This document shows, piece after piece, positions 28,431 to 36,917 of a DNA stretch of 64,000 nt. The position numbers and the translations under genes are program-made. The stretch spans positions 124,001-188,000 of the forward strand of contig NZ_FMWG01000003.1 of NCBI RefSeq assembly GCF_900102795.1. The letters are read 5' to 3'. The stretch is from Epibacterium ulvae (GTDB lineage Bacteria; Pseudomonadota; Alphaproteobacteria; Rhodobacterales; Rhodobacteraceae). The notes below the pieces were generated by a model. It worked only from the letters and a program-made list of their open reading frames with translations, did no database searches and was not told the DNA's origin. Every line of letters starts with the position of its first letter. Position 1 is the stretch's first letter.

Positions 28431-29654
28431 ATGCAGCTTCGAACCCCAATGCGCGCCACCAAAGATACACCTGAGCTCGGCCGGTTTGAGTGGCAGGATC
28501 CATTTCGCTTAAACGATCAATTGCACGAAGACGAGCGTATGATTGCGGCCTCTGCCCATGCTTATGCCCAGGAAAAGCTTGCGTCGCGGGTGCTGGAGGC
28601 TTTTCAGAATGAACAGACTGACCCTGAAATTTTTCAGGAAATGGGTGCAATGGGTCTGCTTGGTGTGACAATTCCCGAGGCTTACGGCGGACTTGGGGCA
28701 GGGTATGTCGCTTATGGTCTCATCGCGCGTGAAATTGAACGGGTGGATTCAGGTTACAGATCCATGATGTCTGTTCAAAGTTCCCTCGTCATGTATCCTA
28801 TTTATGCATATGGGTCAGAAGAACAGCGCCAAAAATACCTGCCAAGGCTGGCAAATGGCAGTTGGATTGGCTGTTTTGGCCTCACTGAAGCAGAGGCGGG
28901 ATCTGACCCTGCCTCTATGAAAACCCGGGCCGAAGCAATCGATGGCGGCTACCGTCTCACGGGTAGCAAGATGTGGATTTCAAACGCACCGATCGCAGAT
29001 GTTTTTGTCATTTGGGCGAAATCCGATGCTCATGGTGGTAAGATCCGGGGCTTTGTTCTGGACAAGAACACACCTGGCCTCTCGACCCCTAAAATCAGCA
29101 ATAAAGCTTCGCTAAGAAGTTCAATCACTGGTGAGATTGTTCTTGATGGGGTCGAAGTCGGTGAGGAAGCTCTGCTCCCTCATGTGGAAGGGCTGAAAGG
29201 TCCATTCGGCTGCCTGAATCGCGCCCGTTATGGCATCAGTTGGGGCGTCATGGGCGCCGCAGAAGACTGCTGGCATGCCGCCCGACAATATGGTCTGGAC
29301 CGTGTGCAATTTGGGCGCCCTTTGGCGAACACACAGATTTTCCAGTTGAAACTGGCTGACATGCAAACCGAGATTGCTTTGGGCTTGCAAGCCGCTTTAC
29401 GTGTGGGGCGCTTAATGGAAGACGGCGCAGCAGCCCCAGAGATGATTTCCCTGATCAAACGGAACAACTGCGGCAAAGCGCTCGACATCTCACGGGCTGC
29501 CCGCGACATGCACGGCGGCAATGGCATAAGCCTCGAATATGGTGTGATCCGTCATATGGTTAATCTTGAGACAGTGAACACCTATGAAGGAACGCATGAC
29601 GTACATGCATTAATATTGGGGCGTGCACAAACGGGGCTGCAAGCGTTCTTTTGA
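28431..29654 (+). CDS. gcdH: Glutaryl-CoA dehydrogenase
   Basis: 407 residues, acyl-CoA dehydrogenase fold. Oxidatively decarboxylates glutaryl-CoA to crotonyl-CoA in lysine/tryptophan breakdown, using FAD. Markers: [19 protein letters not shown] (FAD loop), [33 protein letters not shown], and the catalytic Glu in [21 protein letters not shown] (split at YEGTHD). The N-terminal [13 protein letters not shown] is characteristic of GcdH rather than short-chain enzymes. Start ATG at 28431; Met7 is a weaker alternative. Confidence 0.92.
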   Translation: MQLRTPMRATKDTPELGRFEWQDPFRLNDQLHEDERMIAASAHAYAQEKLASRVLEAFQNEQTDPEIFQEMGAMGLLGVTIPEAYGGLGAGYVAYGLIAREIERVDSGYRSMMSVQSSLVMYPIYAYGSEEQRQKYLPRLANGSWIGCFGLTEAEAGSDPASMKTRAEAIDGGYRLTGSKMWISNAPIADVFVIWAKSDAHGGKIRGFVLDKNTPGLSTPKISNKASLRSSITGEIVLDGVEVGEEALLPHVEGLKGPFGCLNRARYGISWGVMGAAEDCWHAARQYGLDRVQFGRPLANTQIFQLKLADMQTEIALGLQAALRVGRLMEDGAAAPEMISLIKRNNCGKALDISRAARDMHGGNGISLEYGVIRHMVNLETVNTYEGTHDVHALILGRAQTGLQAFF

Positions 29655-30384
29655 TAGCTCTATCTTTGCAATAAAACACGGGCAATTTTACAAAGCTGCA
29701 CCTGCATATCTGCATGTATTAATAGGCCTTATGAAGAATGACGTCCTACGCTTACTCAGTCAGCTCGAACCGAGTTAACCGCACCTAATTACTTTGAAAA
29801 AATGCAAATCAGAATATGTGTTTTTGCAAAACACATAAGGATTGCAAAAACACACCATCAAGTCCGCAAAAAGAGGCTTTACATTTGCAAAAATCACTGC
29901 ACGAAGCGTAAATGTCCACTTCAGTCACCGACGCGTAAACTGGGATCTTCAGGTCCCGCCCGACTAAGTTAAGCACTTTAGATCTAAACCGACAATTTCA
30001 CAGGATCCTCACGGTTAACGCATCTGCAAATTTGTTGTTCCATCCACATTCAACGCCCCAATACCTTTGCAATAAATCCCTTATTAACAAGACATTACTG
30101 ATATATTAAACGATCTTTGACAACTTGTTAAGCCATAGCAGAGCCCCATGTGATCCATCAGACGGGTAAATCAGAGCGGCACACCGTTTCACCGCACGAC
30201 ATCCTTGGATACCCGCATGGCTAGGTAAGCGTCATAAATGAGTTTAGATATCGCTCAGCTGAGCATTGTCGCATGCTCAATAGTTTGAAGAGGCGTTATA
30301 CAATAACACGTTCATCCTTAGTATCAATAACAGATATTAACGCGCCCCTGAAGGGTCGAATTTTCGGCTGCTCTTATCAGATAA
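29655..30384. other. Gene-free accessory stretch with TTGCAAAA repeats
   Basis: No supportable gene in ~730 bases. It holds a perfect inverted repeat ATGTGTTTT-tgc-AAAACACAT (29816-29836) and several TTGCAAAA-like words (29825, 29843, 29886 and the related ttgcaataaa at ~29666 and ~30067). TTTGCAAA words are operators of short-chain acyl-CoA regulators such as PccR in Rhodobacter, but the paired spacing of that system is not present here. A gctcagctgagc palindrome is at ~30253. Confidence 0.5.
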
Positions 30385-30474
30385 TGGCGGAGAGACAGGG
30401 ATTCGAACCCTGGGTGCCCGTGAAGGCACAACGGTTTTCGAGACCGCCCCGTTCGACCACTCCGGCACCTCTCC
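30385..30474 (-). tRNA. tRNA-Ser (anticodon CGA)
   Basis: 90 bases on the minus strand: acceptor ggagagg/cctctcc-type pairing, anticodon loop ctCGAaa, a long variable arm (gtgccttcacgggcac) as in class II tRNAs, T arm ggttcgaatcc, and encoded CCA. Decodes UCG. It borders the IS-bearing accessory stretch. Confidence 0.97.
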
Positions 30475-30709
30475 ACAGGTTGATTTCATTATACATTTCG
30501 AAAAACGACCACAATAGTAAATTATGGTTTTAAACTTGGTTTTAGAGGTTCACGAGCCGTTCTGTTGTGTTTCGTTCCCTTTGCCCGCTCTCGGATTCGG
30601 ACCGTCGCATAGCCTCACCGGCATATTTATCGAACATTACGAGGTTAGAGCTGTCGCGGTTTGATGCCGCTCTTTTGATAGCATTTATTGCACCAAAGGA
30701 GACGGACTA

Positions 30710-31030
30710 TGGGACAGAAACGAACGGACGAATTTCGCCAAGATGCAGTGCGGATCACGCTGACCATTGGGCTAACGCGCCAGCAGGTGGCGGGTGATCT
30801 TGGCGTCGGCATGTCGACACTGAACAAATGGATCACGGCGCATCGAGACAGGGATGTCGTGTCAAAAGAGAATTGAAGTCTCACCCAAGAGAATGACCAG
30901 CTTCGGCGCGAGAACCGCACTCTCAAGGACTTGCAAGGATGAGTAAACAATCCGGGGGATTGTTTACCCGCAGTAAGAGGGAAGTGTTAAAAAAGGCTAC
31001 GGTGTTCTTTGCGAGCCAAAAGCCGTGAGA
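30710..31030 (+). pseudogene. IS3 orfA remnant
   Basis: Starts ATGGGACAGAAACG after an AAAGGAG site and reads MGQKRTDEFRQDAVRI, then LTRQQVAGDLGVGMSTLNKW, the helix-turn-helix of IS3/IS911 OrfA. The frame stops at TGA (30874) after VVSKEN. Further on, RRENRTLKD is cut by an extra ~46 bases with a perfect palindrome before the frame resumes as LKKATVFFASQKP, the normal OrfA end. Confidence 0.85.
30943..30967. repeat. Palindrome inserted in IS orfA
   Basis: Perfect 11-base arms GTAAACAATCC/GGATTGTTTAC around ggg, inside a ~46-base stretch foreign to the orfA reading frame. The left flank ctcaaggacttgcaaggat is repeated at the breakpoint of IS copy 2 (31938-31956). Confidence 0.7.
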
Positions 31031-31039
31031 TTTAAGTTT

Positions 31040-31850
31040 ATCGAAGAACACCGATCTGCATTTTCCATTGAACTGATGTGTCGGGTTATGGCTGTCAGTC
31101 CGCGGAGTTTGCGGGCGTATCGCAGCTGACCTGCCAGCCGCAAACAGCGGCCGGATATGGTGACGTTAGCGCACATTAAAAAACAATCGCGCCTGAGCTT
31201 GGGCAGCTATGGCCGCCCAAGCATGACAGAAAAGCTGAAAGAGATTGGCTTAGATGTGGGTCACCGCCGTATTGGTAGGCTGGTGCGCCAGAACGGCATA
31301 TCCGTCGTCAGAATCCACAAATACAAGGCGACGACGGGCAGTGATCACAAGTTCAACAGCGCACCGAACCTGCTGGATCGCGACTTCACGGCGGATCTGC
31401 CACACCAGAAGTGGGCGGGCGATATCAGCTATGTTTGACCCCGTGAAGGCGGGCTGTATCTGGCTGTGATCTTAGACTTGCACTCCCGGCGGGTCATCGG
31501 CTGAGCTGTGAGCAACCGGATGAAACGCGACCTGGCGATCCGGGCATTGAGGATGGCGATTGCTTTCCGTGCGCCACCAAAGGACTGCATTCACCACACG
31601 GATCGCGGGTCGCAACATTGCTCTCACGACGACCAGAAGATCCTGCGACAGTATGGCTTCAAAGTGTCGATTTCAGGAAAGGGGAATTGTTATGACAACG
31701 CTGCGGTCGAAACCTTCTTCAAGACGATCAAAGCCGAGCTGATTTGGCGGCGATCATGGGAAACAAAGCCGCAGGCTGAGATGGCGATCTTCTAATACAT
31801 CAATGGCTTCTAAAATCCGCGACGCCGACACTCAGCACTGGGCTGGGCTG
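31040..31850 (+). pseudogene. IS3 orfB (DDE transposase) remnant
   Basis: Pieces of an rve-type integrase core in one reading frame: SYGRPSMTEKLKEIGLDVGHRR (split at its GRP turn) and QKWAGDISYV with the first Asp, HTDRGSQ with the second Asp, and NAAVETFFKTIKAEL with the catalytic Glu. In-frame stops interrupt it after ISYV (31436), after RRVIG (~31502) and after MAIF (31793), so it cannot make transposase. Confidence 0.88.
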
Positions 31851-31932
31851 GAAAAGCCCCGCCGTTTTCGAAAGAACGGCCGCTTAAGTGATCAACGGAA
31901 GCCGCATCAAACTGCGAGGCGTTTATGTTGCT

Positions 31933-32226
31933 TACTAATCCTTGCAAGTCCTTGAGAAGACCGGTTCTCGCGTCGAAACCGTCCGGTCTCACGGGCAAGA
32001 TCGAGGTCCTTGTCTGGGATTAGCTCGGTGTCAGGATGTGCCGTCACCCATTTGTTCAGCGTCAACAATCCGACACCCAAACCTCAAGCAACCTGCTTGC
32101 GTATCAGCCCACTGGTCAGCGCGATACGCGCCCCATCCCCCCGGAATTCGTCTGTCCGTTTCGTTCCCATACTTCGTCCTCCTTACTGCAATAAAATGCT
32201 ATCAAAGGAGCGCAATCAAACCGCCA
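31933..32226 (-). mobile_element. IS3-family fragment, copy 2, inverted
   Basis: Reverse complement resembles the first ~290 bases of copy 1: a terminal-repeat remnant (ggtttgattgcgctc), ATGGGAACGAAACGG coding MGTKRTDEFR, then a TGA/TAG-broken orfA (LGVG..TLNKWVTAHPD). It ends at the same ctcaaggacttgcaaggat word where copy 1 carries its palindrome insertion, directly abutting the right end of copy 1. Only the 5' part is present. Confidence 0.8.
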
Positions 32227-32925
32227 AAGAGCCACGGAGGGGAGAGGAGGGTATCGCTGTGCCGCCACGAGGGAGTAAGGGCTTATATTGCAATTGATCG
32301 CATGTGCTTCTTTCTAAAAGAAAATTATTAGCCTACGGCATGGTTGATCGAACGCTAACCGACAGTGGGCAAGCAGCGCTTTCCGCATACCTCAATGCAC
32401 TTGGAAGTACTTAAATGTTAAACGTGCTCGTTATTATTCCAGAAACGCTTGCAGATTTGGCTGACCTTTAGGCCACGCAGGCAACCCGGGAAATCTGCTT
32501 GACGCAAAACTTGAACATGAGGGTGTGCGCTTATATTATCCTCACTGGAGGTTGGACGGTTGCGGGGCTTTTAGGCGAAGTGATCGTCGCGCTATACGTG
32601 AGTGCGTGAGCGTAGAGGAAATGCCGCTGGACGTGGACTATTCAAAATTTGAAAAGGCACAGTCTGTTTTTCTATGGTCGCCGGGGCCAGATCTTCCAAA
32701 TCCTTCGCCAGATGCGATCCTAGCTATCCCTACAGATGATAGGCGCGCCACGCCTAATGCTATGAGGTTTTCTGAGGTTGTTTAACTTAGTTGAGGCCTT
32801 GCCCAGTAATAGCGCCGCATCTTTCGTCAGTATGTAGATCAGATGCAAGATATTAATAAATTTAAATTTAACATTCTTGAAAGTGGACTACGATGTCTGT
32901 GACCTGAAGTAAAGTGAGTTGACAC
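32227..32925. other. Gene-poor stretch; weak 86-codon frame
   Basis: A frame at 32525-32785 (GTG start, 86 residues) has no clear ribosome site and no recognisable domain, so I do not call it a gene; it may be decayed coding DNA. At 32861-32870 is tttaaattta, resembling A+T words ~55-80 bases upstream of two of the other protease-like genes. Nothing else is evident. Confidence 0.4.
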
Positions 32926-33870
32926 ATGCGTATCCAAGCTTCGATTGAACTTTCAACGCCGCAATCTCAGCAGGTTGATGGACAACTCAGGCCCGCAAAG
33001 AAAAAAGCGGCACCTCAGGGTGCGATGAATACATCAACGCCTAAATCGACTCCTAGGCAAAGTGCTGTGTTTGATGAGGCAAATCAGAAGTCTAAAGGCC
33101 CGGCCAGGACCAAGAGAGCACCAGCCGCCAGTCTGTCAACAGTGACAGGTCTTCCACAACGACCTGCGACATTTATCTCAACCAATTTTGAAGGTTCAAC
33201 GCGTGGTAGCTTTGATCCCGGTGCCGAAGGAGACGGGTATTATACCAAATTTGGTCAGAATATTGAGCGCGGAGAGTGCGCTGGGGCCTGTTTGGTTAAA
33301 GCAAAAGACGTATTGGAGGGTAAAAAGCAGGTTTCCGAAACCCCTCCAGATGCTTTTAAAAAAGCATTGGCCCAGGTGAAAGTGCATCAGGTTTGGGCAG
33401 GCGTGACCGCCAAAGATCAATCTCTGAACAATGAGGAAACGCCATCATCTGCTGGGTACCCATCGCTGGCAAAGAGTTTCGGGCTAGAAGCCACTAACTA
33501 TGACGGAATAGCCCCCGGTATGATACGGGACATACAAGCGGAAAACCCGGATAAACCCATGATTCTAACACTCAATGACGGTGTAAACTGGGGGCATTCC
33601 GTGATGATATATGAGGAAAATGACCAGCTGTATTTCTTTGATCCAAATACAAAGAACCTACCCATTGATACCATAGAACAATTGGAAGACCTTCTAACTG
33701 AAGTCGCATTTGATTTAGACAGAGGCTACGGGGACGAAAACGCAACTGAATTTAATGTTACGCTGTCTGCAACGGTTTTGGAAAACAATGATGAATCTGT
33801 CATTGAGACCTCAACCCTGCAGTTTAACCCGCCGGTAGACAAGATCTACAGCGATCAAGAAAACGATTGA
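32926..33870 (+). CDS. YopT-like (C58-type) cysteine protease, divergent, putative effector
   Basis: 314 residues, no signal peptide or membrane segment. The N-terminus MRIQASIELSTPQSQQ parallels MRIRAPGELSQAQPQQ of the gene at 1349, and VFDEAN at 48-53 is the shared motif; residues 1-85 are Pro/Lys/Ser/Ala-rich. Likely triad: Cys118 in ERGECAGACLVKAKDVL (Cys122 also present), His224 in NWGHSVMIYE, Asp239 in LYFFDPNTKNL. The Cys-His distance (106) and His-Asp distance (15) fit AvrPphB-like C58 enzymes (114 and 15). It lacks the longer C-terminal helix region of the 501-residue homologue. The start lies after AAGTGAG. Neighbours are decayed IS copies and tRNA-Ser on one side and a copy of the dispersed repeat on the other, consistent with acquisition. 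Confidence 0.7.
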   Translation: MRIQASIELSTPQSQQVDGQLRPAKKKAAPQGAMNTSTPKSTPRQSAVFDEANQKSKGPARTKRAPAASLSTVTGLPQRPATFISTNFEGSTRGSFDPGAEGDGYYTKFGQNIERGECAGACLVKAKDVLEGKKQVSETPPDAFKKALAQVKVHQVWAGVTAKDQSLNNEETPSSAGYPSLAKSFGLEATNYDGIAPGMIRDIQAENPDKPMILTLNDGVNWGHSVMIYEENDQLYFFDPNTKNLPIDTIEQLEDLLTEVAFDLDRGYGDENATEFNVTLSATVLENNDESVIETSTLQFNPPVDKIYSDQEND

Positions 33871-34522
33871 ACTGTCTAAGACAAGGGTGGCCGGACGACG
33901 ATATAAGCGTTCATTTACCGGAAGCGAAACAGGTAATTCATCTAAGGAGCAACGAAATACCCGGCGAGGCTGAATTGACCGCTGGGCTAAGATTCGAAAA
34001 ACGTGAGTGGTGACTCGCTGTTGCTACTAGGCAGGCTTACTGCACTGGAGACAAGTTTAGCTTTTGGGCCTTGGCTAAGGCAGCGCTCCTTTTTCCACGC
34101 CTCACGAAATGTGGGTTTGGGCGAAGGCTCGTAGATCCTGGCATAAACGTCGTGGCCTTCCACTCCTTAAGCTTGCCCGCGTTCCAATCAGGGACGAGCC
34201 ATCAACGCGCGTACGCACCGACATTCCGCTAGATCAAGACCTCATTTGTGGGCTTGATGTTGAACCGGTGCAGGGTCGGACTTATCTTCAACTCGGTATG
34301 TTCTGCATCTGGCCCCTTAGATTAGGATCAAATCGTCGGCAAATGCCAACCATCCTCCTCGTAAATTGTCGATGCGGGCATATATATCTTCACACAGATT
34401 GTGGCAAAGGTCTCAGCGGAGCCCACAATTCGACCGACACTGGGCATTGCATCTAACGACGGCTATTAGCCATTAACGCGATATTCTAGCGCTTTCGCCC
34501 TTTAATTATTGAAAGATAAACG
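33871..34522. other. Gene-free stretch
   Basis: About 650 bases without a supportable gene, RNA or repeat. A 115-codon frame at 34109-34456 has no family resemblance and poor coding character. Confidence 0.5.
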
Positions 34523-34765
34523 ATGTGGTTCAAATTACTAATTGCAGCTTTTGCGGTCTCTGTACTTCTTTGCATATTTGGGTTGGAATTATTGCCAAGC
34601 CACAGTGGTGATGTCGGGGCATTGGGAGGTTTGTTTGTCTTCCTATGGATCGTCGGGATAACACTTGCACTCGGCATTCTTGTCATAATTTCGCTGATAA
34701 GACGTGTTCTCAGCAAAAGATCCTTAAATGAGCTGGAAGGCGGTAAATTGAAGTTAAAACCGTGA
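34523..34765 (+). CDS. Small two-helix membrane protein
   Basis: 80 residues with two hydrophobic segments (~3-26 and ~36-61) and a basic, hydrophilic tail (RRVLSKRSLNELEGGKLKLKP). No family recognised. The site gaaaga lies 7-12 bases before the ATG. It stands alone in the accessory stretch, with no partner on either side; small size and isolation keep this tentative. Confidence 0.45.
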   Translation: MWFKLLIAAFAVSVLLCIFGLELLPSHSGDVGALGGLFVFLWIVGITLALGILVIISLIRRVLSKRSLNELEGGKLKLKP

Positions 34766-34895
34766 AAGTCTACCAACACATGAGCAATGCTAAATCGTCG
34801 TGAGTACCACAAGAACACATGTAAAGATTTCCCGGAATTCTTTGCATGTCGCCAAAACATTGAAAGAACATTGTCACGACACACTGGCTATTTGG

Positions 34896-34950
34896 GGGTG
34901 CATCTGGCTGCGATCCGCCCATGCGTGCGTGGGGCGGGGCTGTTGGCGGC
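34896..34950. repeat. Dispersed repeat, copy C (partial)
   Basis: Shares gggtgcatctggctgc and the cccatgcgtgcgtggggcgggg core with copies A and B, then diverges after gctgttggcggc. It is the left ~55 bases of the unit. It lies ~1 kb downstream of the third protease-like gene and ~100 bases before the core gene at 35050. Confidence 0.7.
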
Positions 34951-35049
34951 GTTCAATTAGACTGTGCGTAGGCACAAGCAATAAATACACCGGTTAAATA
35001 AAATTCGATTTTCCTTGCTCGATGGTCTGTTTCGCCTAGGTTATTGGGT

Positions 35050-35910
35050 ATGCAAAACGTTAACGCACAAAAACCCGCCGTTCGTAAACTTATGCAGTTG
35101 CTTTTACTGCCTATTTTAGCCCTGTTCCTTCTGACACCGCAGGCAGACGCAGCCGACAGACAAAGGATAAATACGTTCCTTGAGATCACCGGCTTTGATG
35201 TGGCGCTGGACAGTATCGCACTGAACGCCGAAAGCGCGCCACAGATTTTAGGGCTGGAACGTAGCGATTTTGGAGCGCGCTGGACCGATATCACGCAGGA
35301 TATCTTCGACACGCAGATTATGCGTGACATTGCGTTGGATTTACTGGAGAAATCTCTCAGCGATGAGGCGCTTTTACATGCAGAAGCGTTTTACGGCAGC
35401 ACGTTAGGACAGCGGCTGGTTGCTGCAGAAAACGCATCCCACCAGATCGAAGACAACACAACCACCCAAATCGCTGGGCAACGGATCATTGCTGATCTAG
35501 TGCGCGAGGGGGCTGAACGTGTTGATCTATTCAAGCGCATGGGGCGTGCAGTAGATTCTGCAGAAACCGCGCTTACATCCCTGCAAGAGGTGCAATTTCG
35601 CTTTATCATGGCGGCAACAGATGCAGGTGTGATCGCGCTGGAACTGGACGCCGATGGCTTGCGCGCACTTATGACAGAACAGGAAGATGAGATGCGGCTG
35701 GCGCTGCAAACCAGCAATCTGAGCGCCTCAGCTTATGCATATCAGGCGTTTAGTGATACAGAGATTGCCGAGTATATAGACGCACTGGAAACACCTTTGA
35801 TGCAAGAGGTCTACACCCTGCTGAATGCCATCCAGTTTGAAATCACCGCCAACCGGTTTGAAGCACTTGCATATGAGCTGGCAAAGGTGGGGCAGGGTGA
35901 GGATATTTGA
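35050..35910 (+). CDS. DUF2059 family exported protein
   Basis: About 286 residues from the ATG at 35050 (a TTG at 35044 is also in frame; ATG at 35092 would begin right at the signal peptide). Residues ~15-35 (LLLLPILALFLLTPQADA) form a signal peptide. The DUF2059 pattern is visible in ALLHAEAFYGSTLGQRLVAAENA. The protein is helical and presumably periplasmic; the family's function is unknown. It marks the return to core genes after the accessory stretch. Confidence 0.75.
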   Translation: MQNVNAQKPAVRKLMQLLLLPILALFLLTPQADAADRQRINTFLEITGFDVALDSIALNAESAPQILGLERSDFGARWTDITQDIFDTQIMRDIALDLLEKSLSDEALLHAEAFYGSTLGQRLVAAENASHQIEDNTTTQIAGQRIIADLVREGAERVDLFKRMGRAVDSAETALTSLQEVQFRFIMAATDAGVIALELDADGLRALMTEQEDEMRLALQTSNLSASAYAYQAFSDTEIAEYIDALETPLMQEVYTLLNAIQFEITANRFEALAYELAKVGQGEDI

Positions 35911-36063
35911 AGACCCAATAGAGACTGACTTTCAACTCTGTTGGACATTCGTATGAGCCGAGTCTAAGGTCAGAAACGAGCCCAAACCTACCAAGTGCTG
36001 CGACTAGATTTGCAGGCTGGCGACTATGCCGCTAAAGACCGTCAAATTGATTTGGAGGATGTA

Positions 36064-36642
36064 ATGGGATTTCGCATTTGCTATCTCGCCAGCGAAGCAC
36101 CACCAGAAGAACTGGTTGAGAAGTTAGGTCTGAACCAAGGTGATCATATAGACGAGATGCCCGATGGCGATTGGTGGACAGCCAAACTTAAGAGCAGTGG
36201 TTGGACTATCCTTTGGTCTGAAGATGAAGGCTTCGGAAAAAGTGCAAAAGAACAGGTCTCCAAACTTTCTCAAAAGCATCGCACGTATATATGCGAGGTG
36301 AATGAAACATGCATGTGGAGTTCCTCGGAGCTATGGCAATATGGACAACAGTTGTGGAGAGTTACCCACGCCGGAGATGGTGAAGACAAGTTTGACTTGA
36401 CCGAAGTTGGCGAACTCCCAAAAGCATTTGCAGAGTTGAAGCAACGTCATTTCCAGACCCAAAAGAATACAGATGAGAACGTAGACTACATCTTCGAAAT
36501 CCCCTTAGACCTGCCCGCACTTGAGATAGGCTTCAGGCACGAAGATCATTTAGAAACTGAGGATGTCGAGGCGTTTACTATCATCTACCCGAACGAGCCT
36601 GAGAAAAGGCCAAGCTTGTTGTCTCGCATTTTCGGCAGGTGA
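36064..36642 (+). CDS. Hypothetical protein
   Basis: 192 residues from the ATG at 36064, preceded by GGAGG at ideal spacing; the frame extends back to 35995 without a site. No signal peptide or membrane segment. Acidic, Trp-rich centre (DGDWWTAKLKSSGWTILWSEDEGFG, split at its SSGWT), then a charged C-terminus ending in RPSLLSRIFGR. I do not recognise the family; the layout suggests a compact soluble domain. A strong hairpin ends it. Confidence 0.75.
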   Translation: MGFRICYLASEAPPEELVEKLGLNQGDHIDEMPDGDWWTAKLKSSGWTILWSEDEGFGKSAKEQVSKLSQKHRTYICEVNETCMWSSSELWQYGQQLWRVTHAGDGEDKFDLTEVGELPKAFAELKQRHFQTQKNTDENVDYIFEIPLDLPALEIGFRHEDHLETEDVEAFTIIYPNEPEKRPSLLSRIFGR

Positions 36643-36647
36643 CTTGC

Positions 36648-36677
36648 AACTGCAGCAAAGTCCGCTTTGCTGCAGTT
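36648..36677 (+). terminator. Hairpin after hypothetical gene
   Basis: Perfect 13-base stem aactgcagcaaag/ctttgctgcagtt with loop tccg, six bases past the stop. No T tract follows. Confidence 0.6.
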
Positions 36678-36734
36678 CATTCAGGACTTTGTAAAAATCT
36701 CTTCCTGCGCTTTGTGCTCGTCCCAGCACGACAA

Positions 36735-36763
36735 TTGACACAGTTACCAATCCCCTCTAAAAG
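36735..36763 (+). promoter_or_regulatory. Promoter of rplU-rpmA
   Basis: TTGACA (36735-36740), 17-base spacer, TAAAAG (36758-36763). Would give a leader of ~145 bases before rplU containing short G+C-rich stems. Confidence 0.65.
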
Positions 36764-36917
36764 AGCGCATCCCGGCTCAGATTCTCTCTGCGCCGGGTGT
36801 TTTCTGTAATACGGCCCTTTAAGTAGGGCGCGCTGTTCGAGGTGGGTCAGGTGAAAATCTGGGCCAGGAACGCCCGAAAGGGGACCGTAGGACGCGGGTA
36901 ACACAAAGGAATATGCA

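Larger units (their letters stand above)
30651..31920 (+). mobile_element. Decayed IS3-family element, copy 1
   Basis: About 1.27 kb. Imperfect terminal inverted repeats: left gtcgcggtttgatgccgct (30652-), right reads ctcgcagtttgatgcggct on the minus strand, 16 of 19 matching. Between them lie orfA and orfB remnants of an IS3-type transposase, both broken. Lies ~175 bases beyond tRNA-Ser. Size and gene order fit the family. Confidence 0.85.

Noticed and set aside
29816..29905. PccR-type operator pair
   Set aside because: TTTGCAAA words are present but not as two copies four bases apart, and no propionyl-CoA gene is adjacent.
30651..32226. Active composite transposon built on the two IS3 copies
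   Set aside because: Both copies are broken by stops, copy 2 is only a 5' fragment, and no cargo lies between them.
32525..32785. 86-codon frame upstream of the third C58-like gene
   Set aside because: GTG start without a ribosome site and no similarity; kept only as a note in the gene-poor stretch.
34109..34456. 115-codon frame in the accessory stretch
   Set aside because: No ribosome site, no recognisable domain, composition like non-coding DNA.
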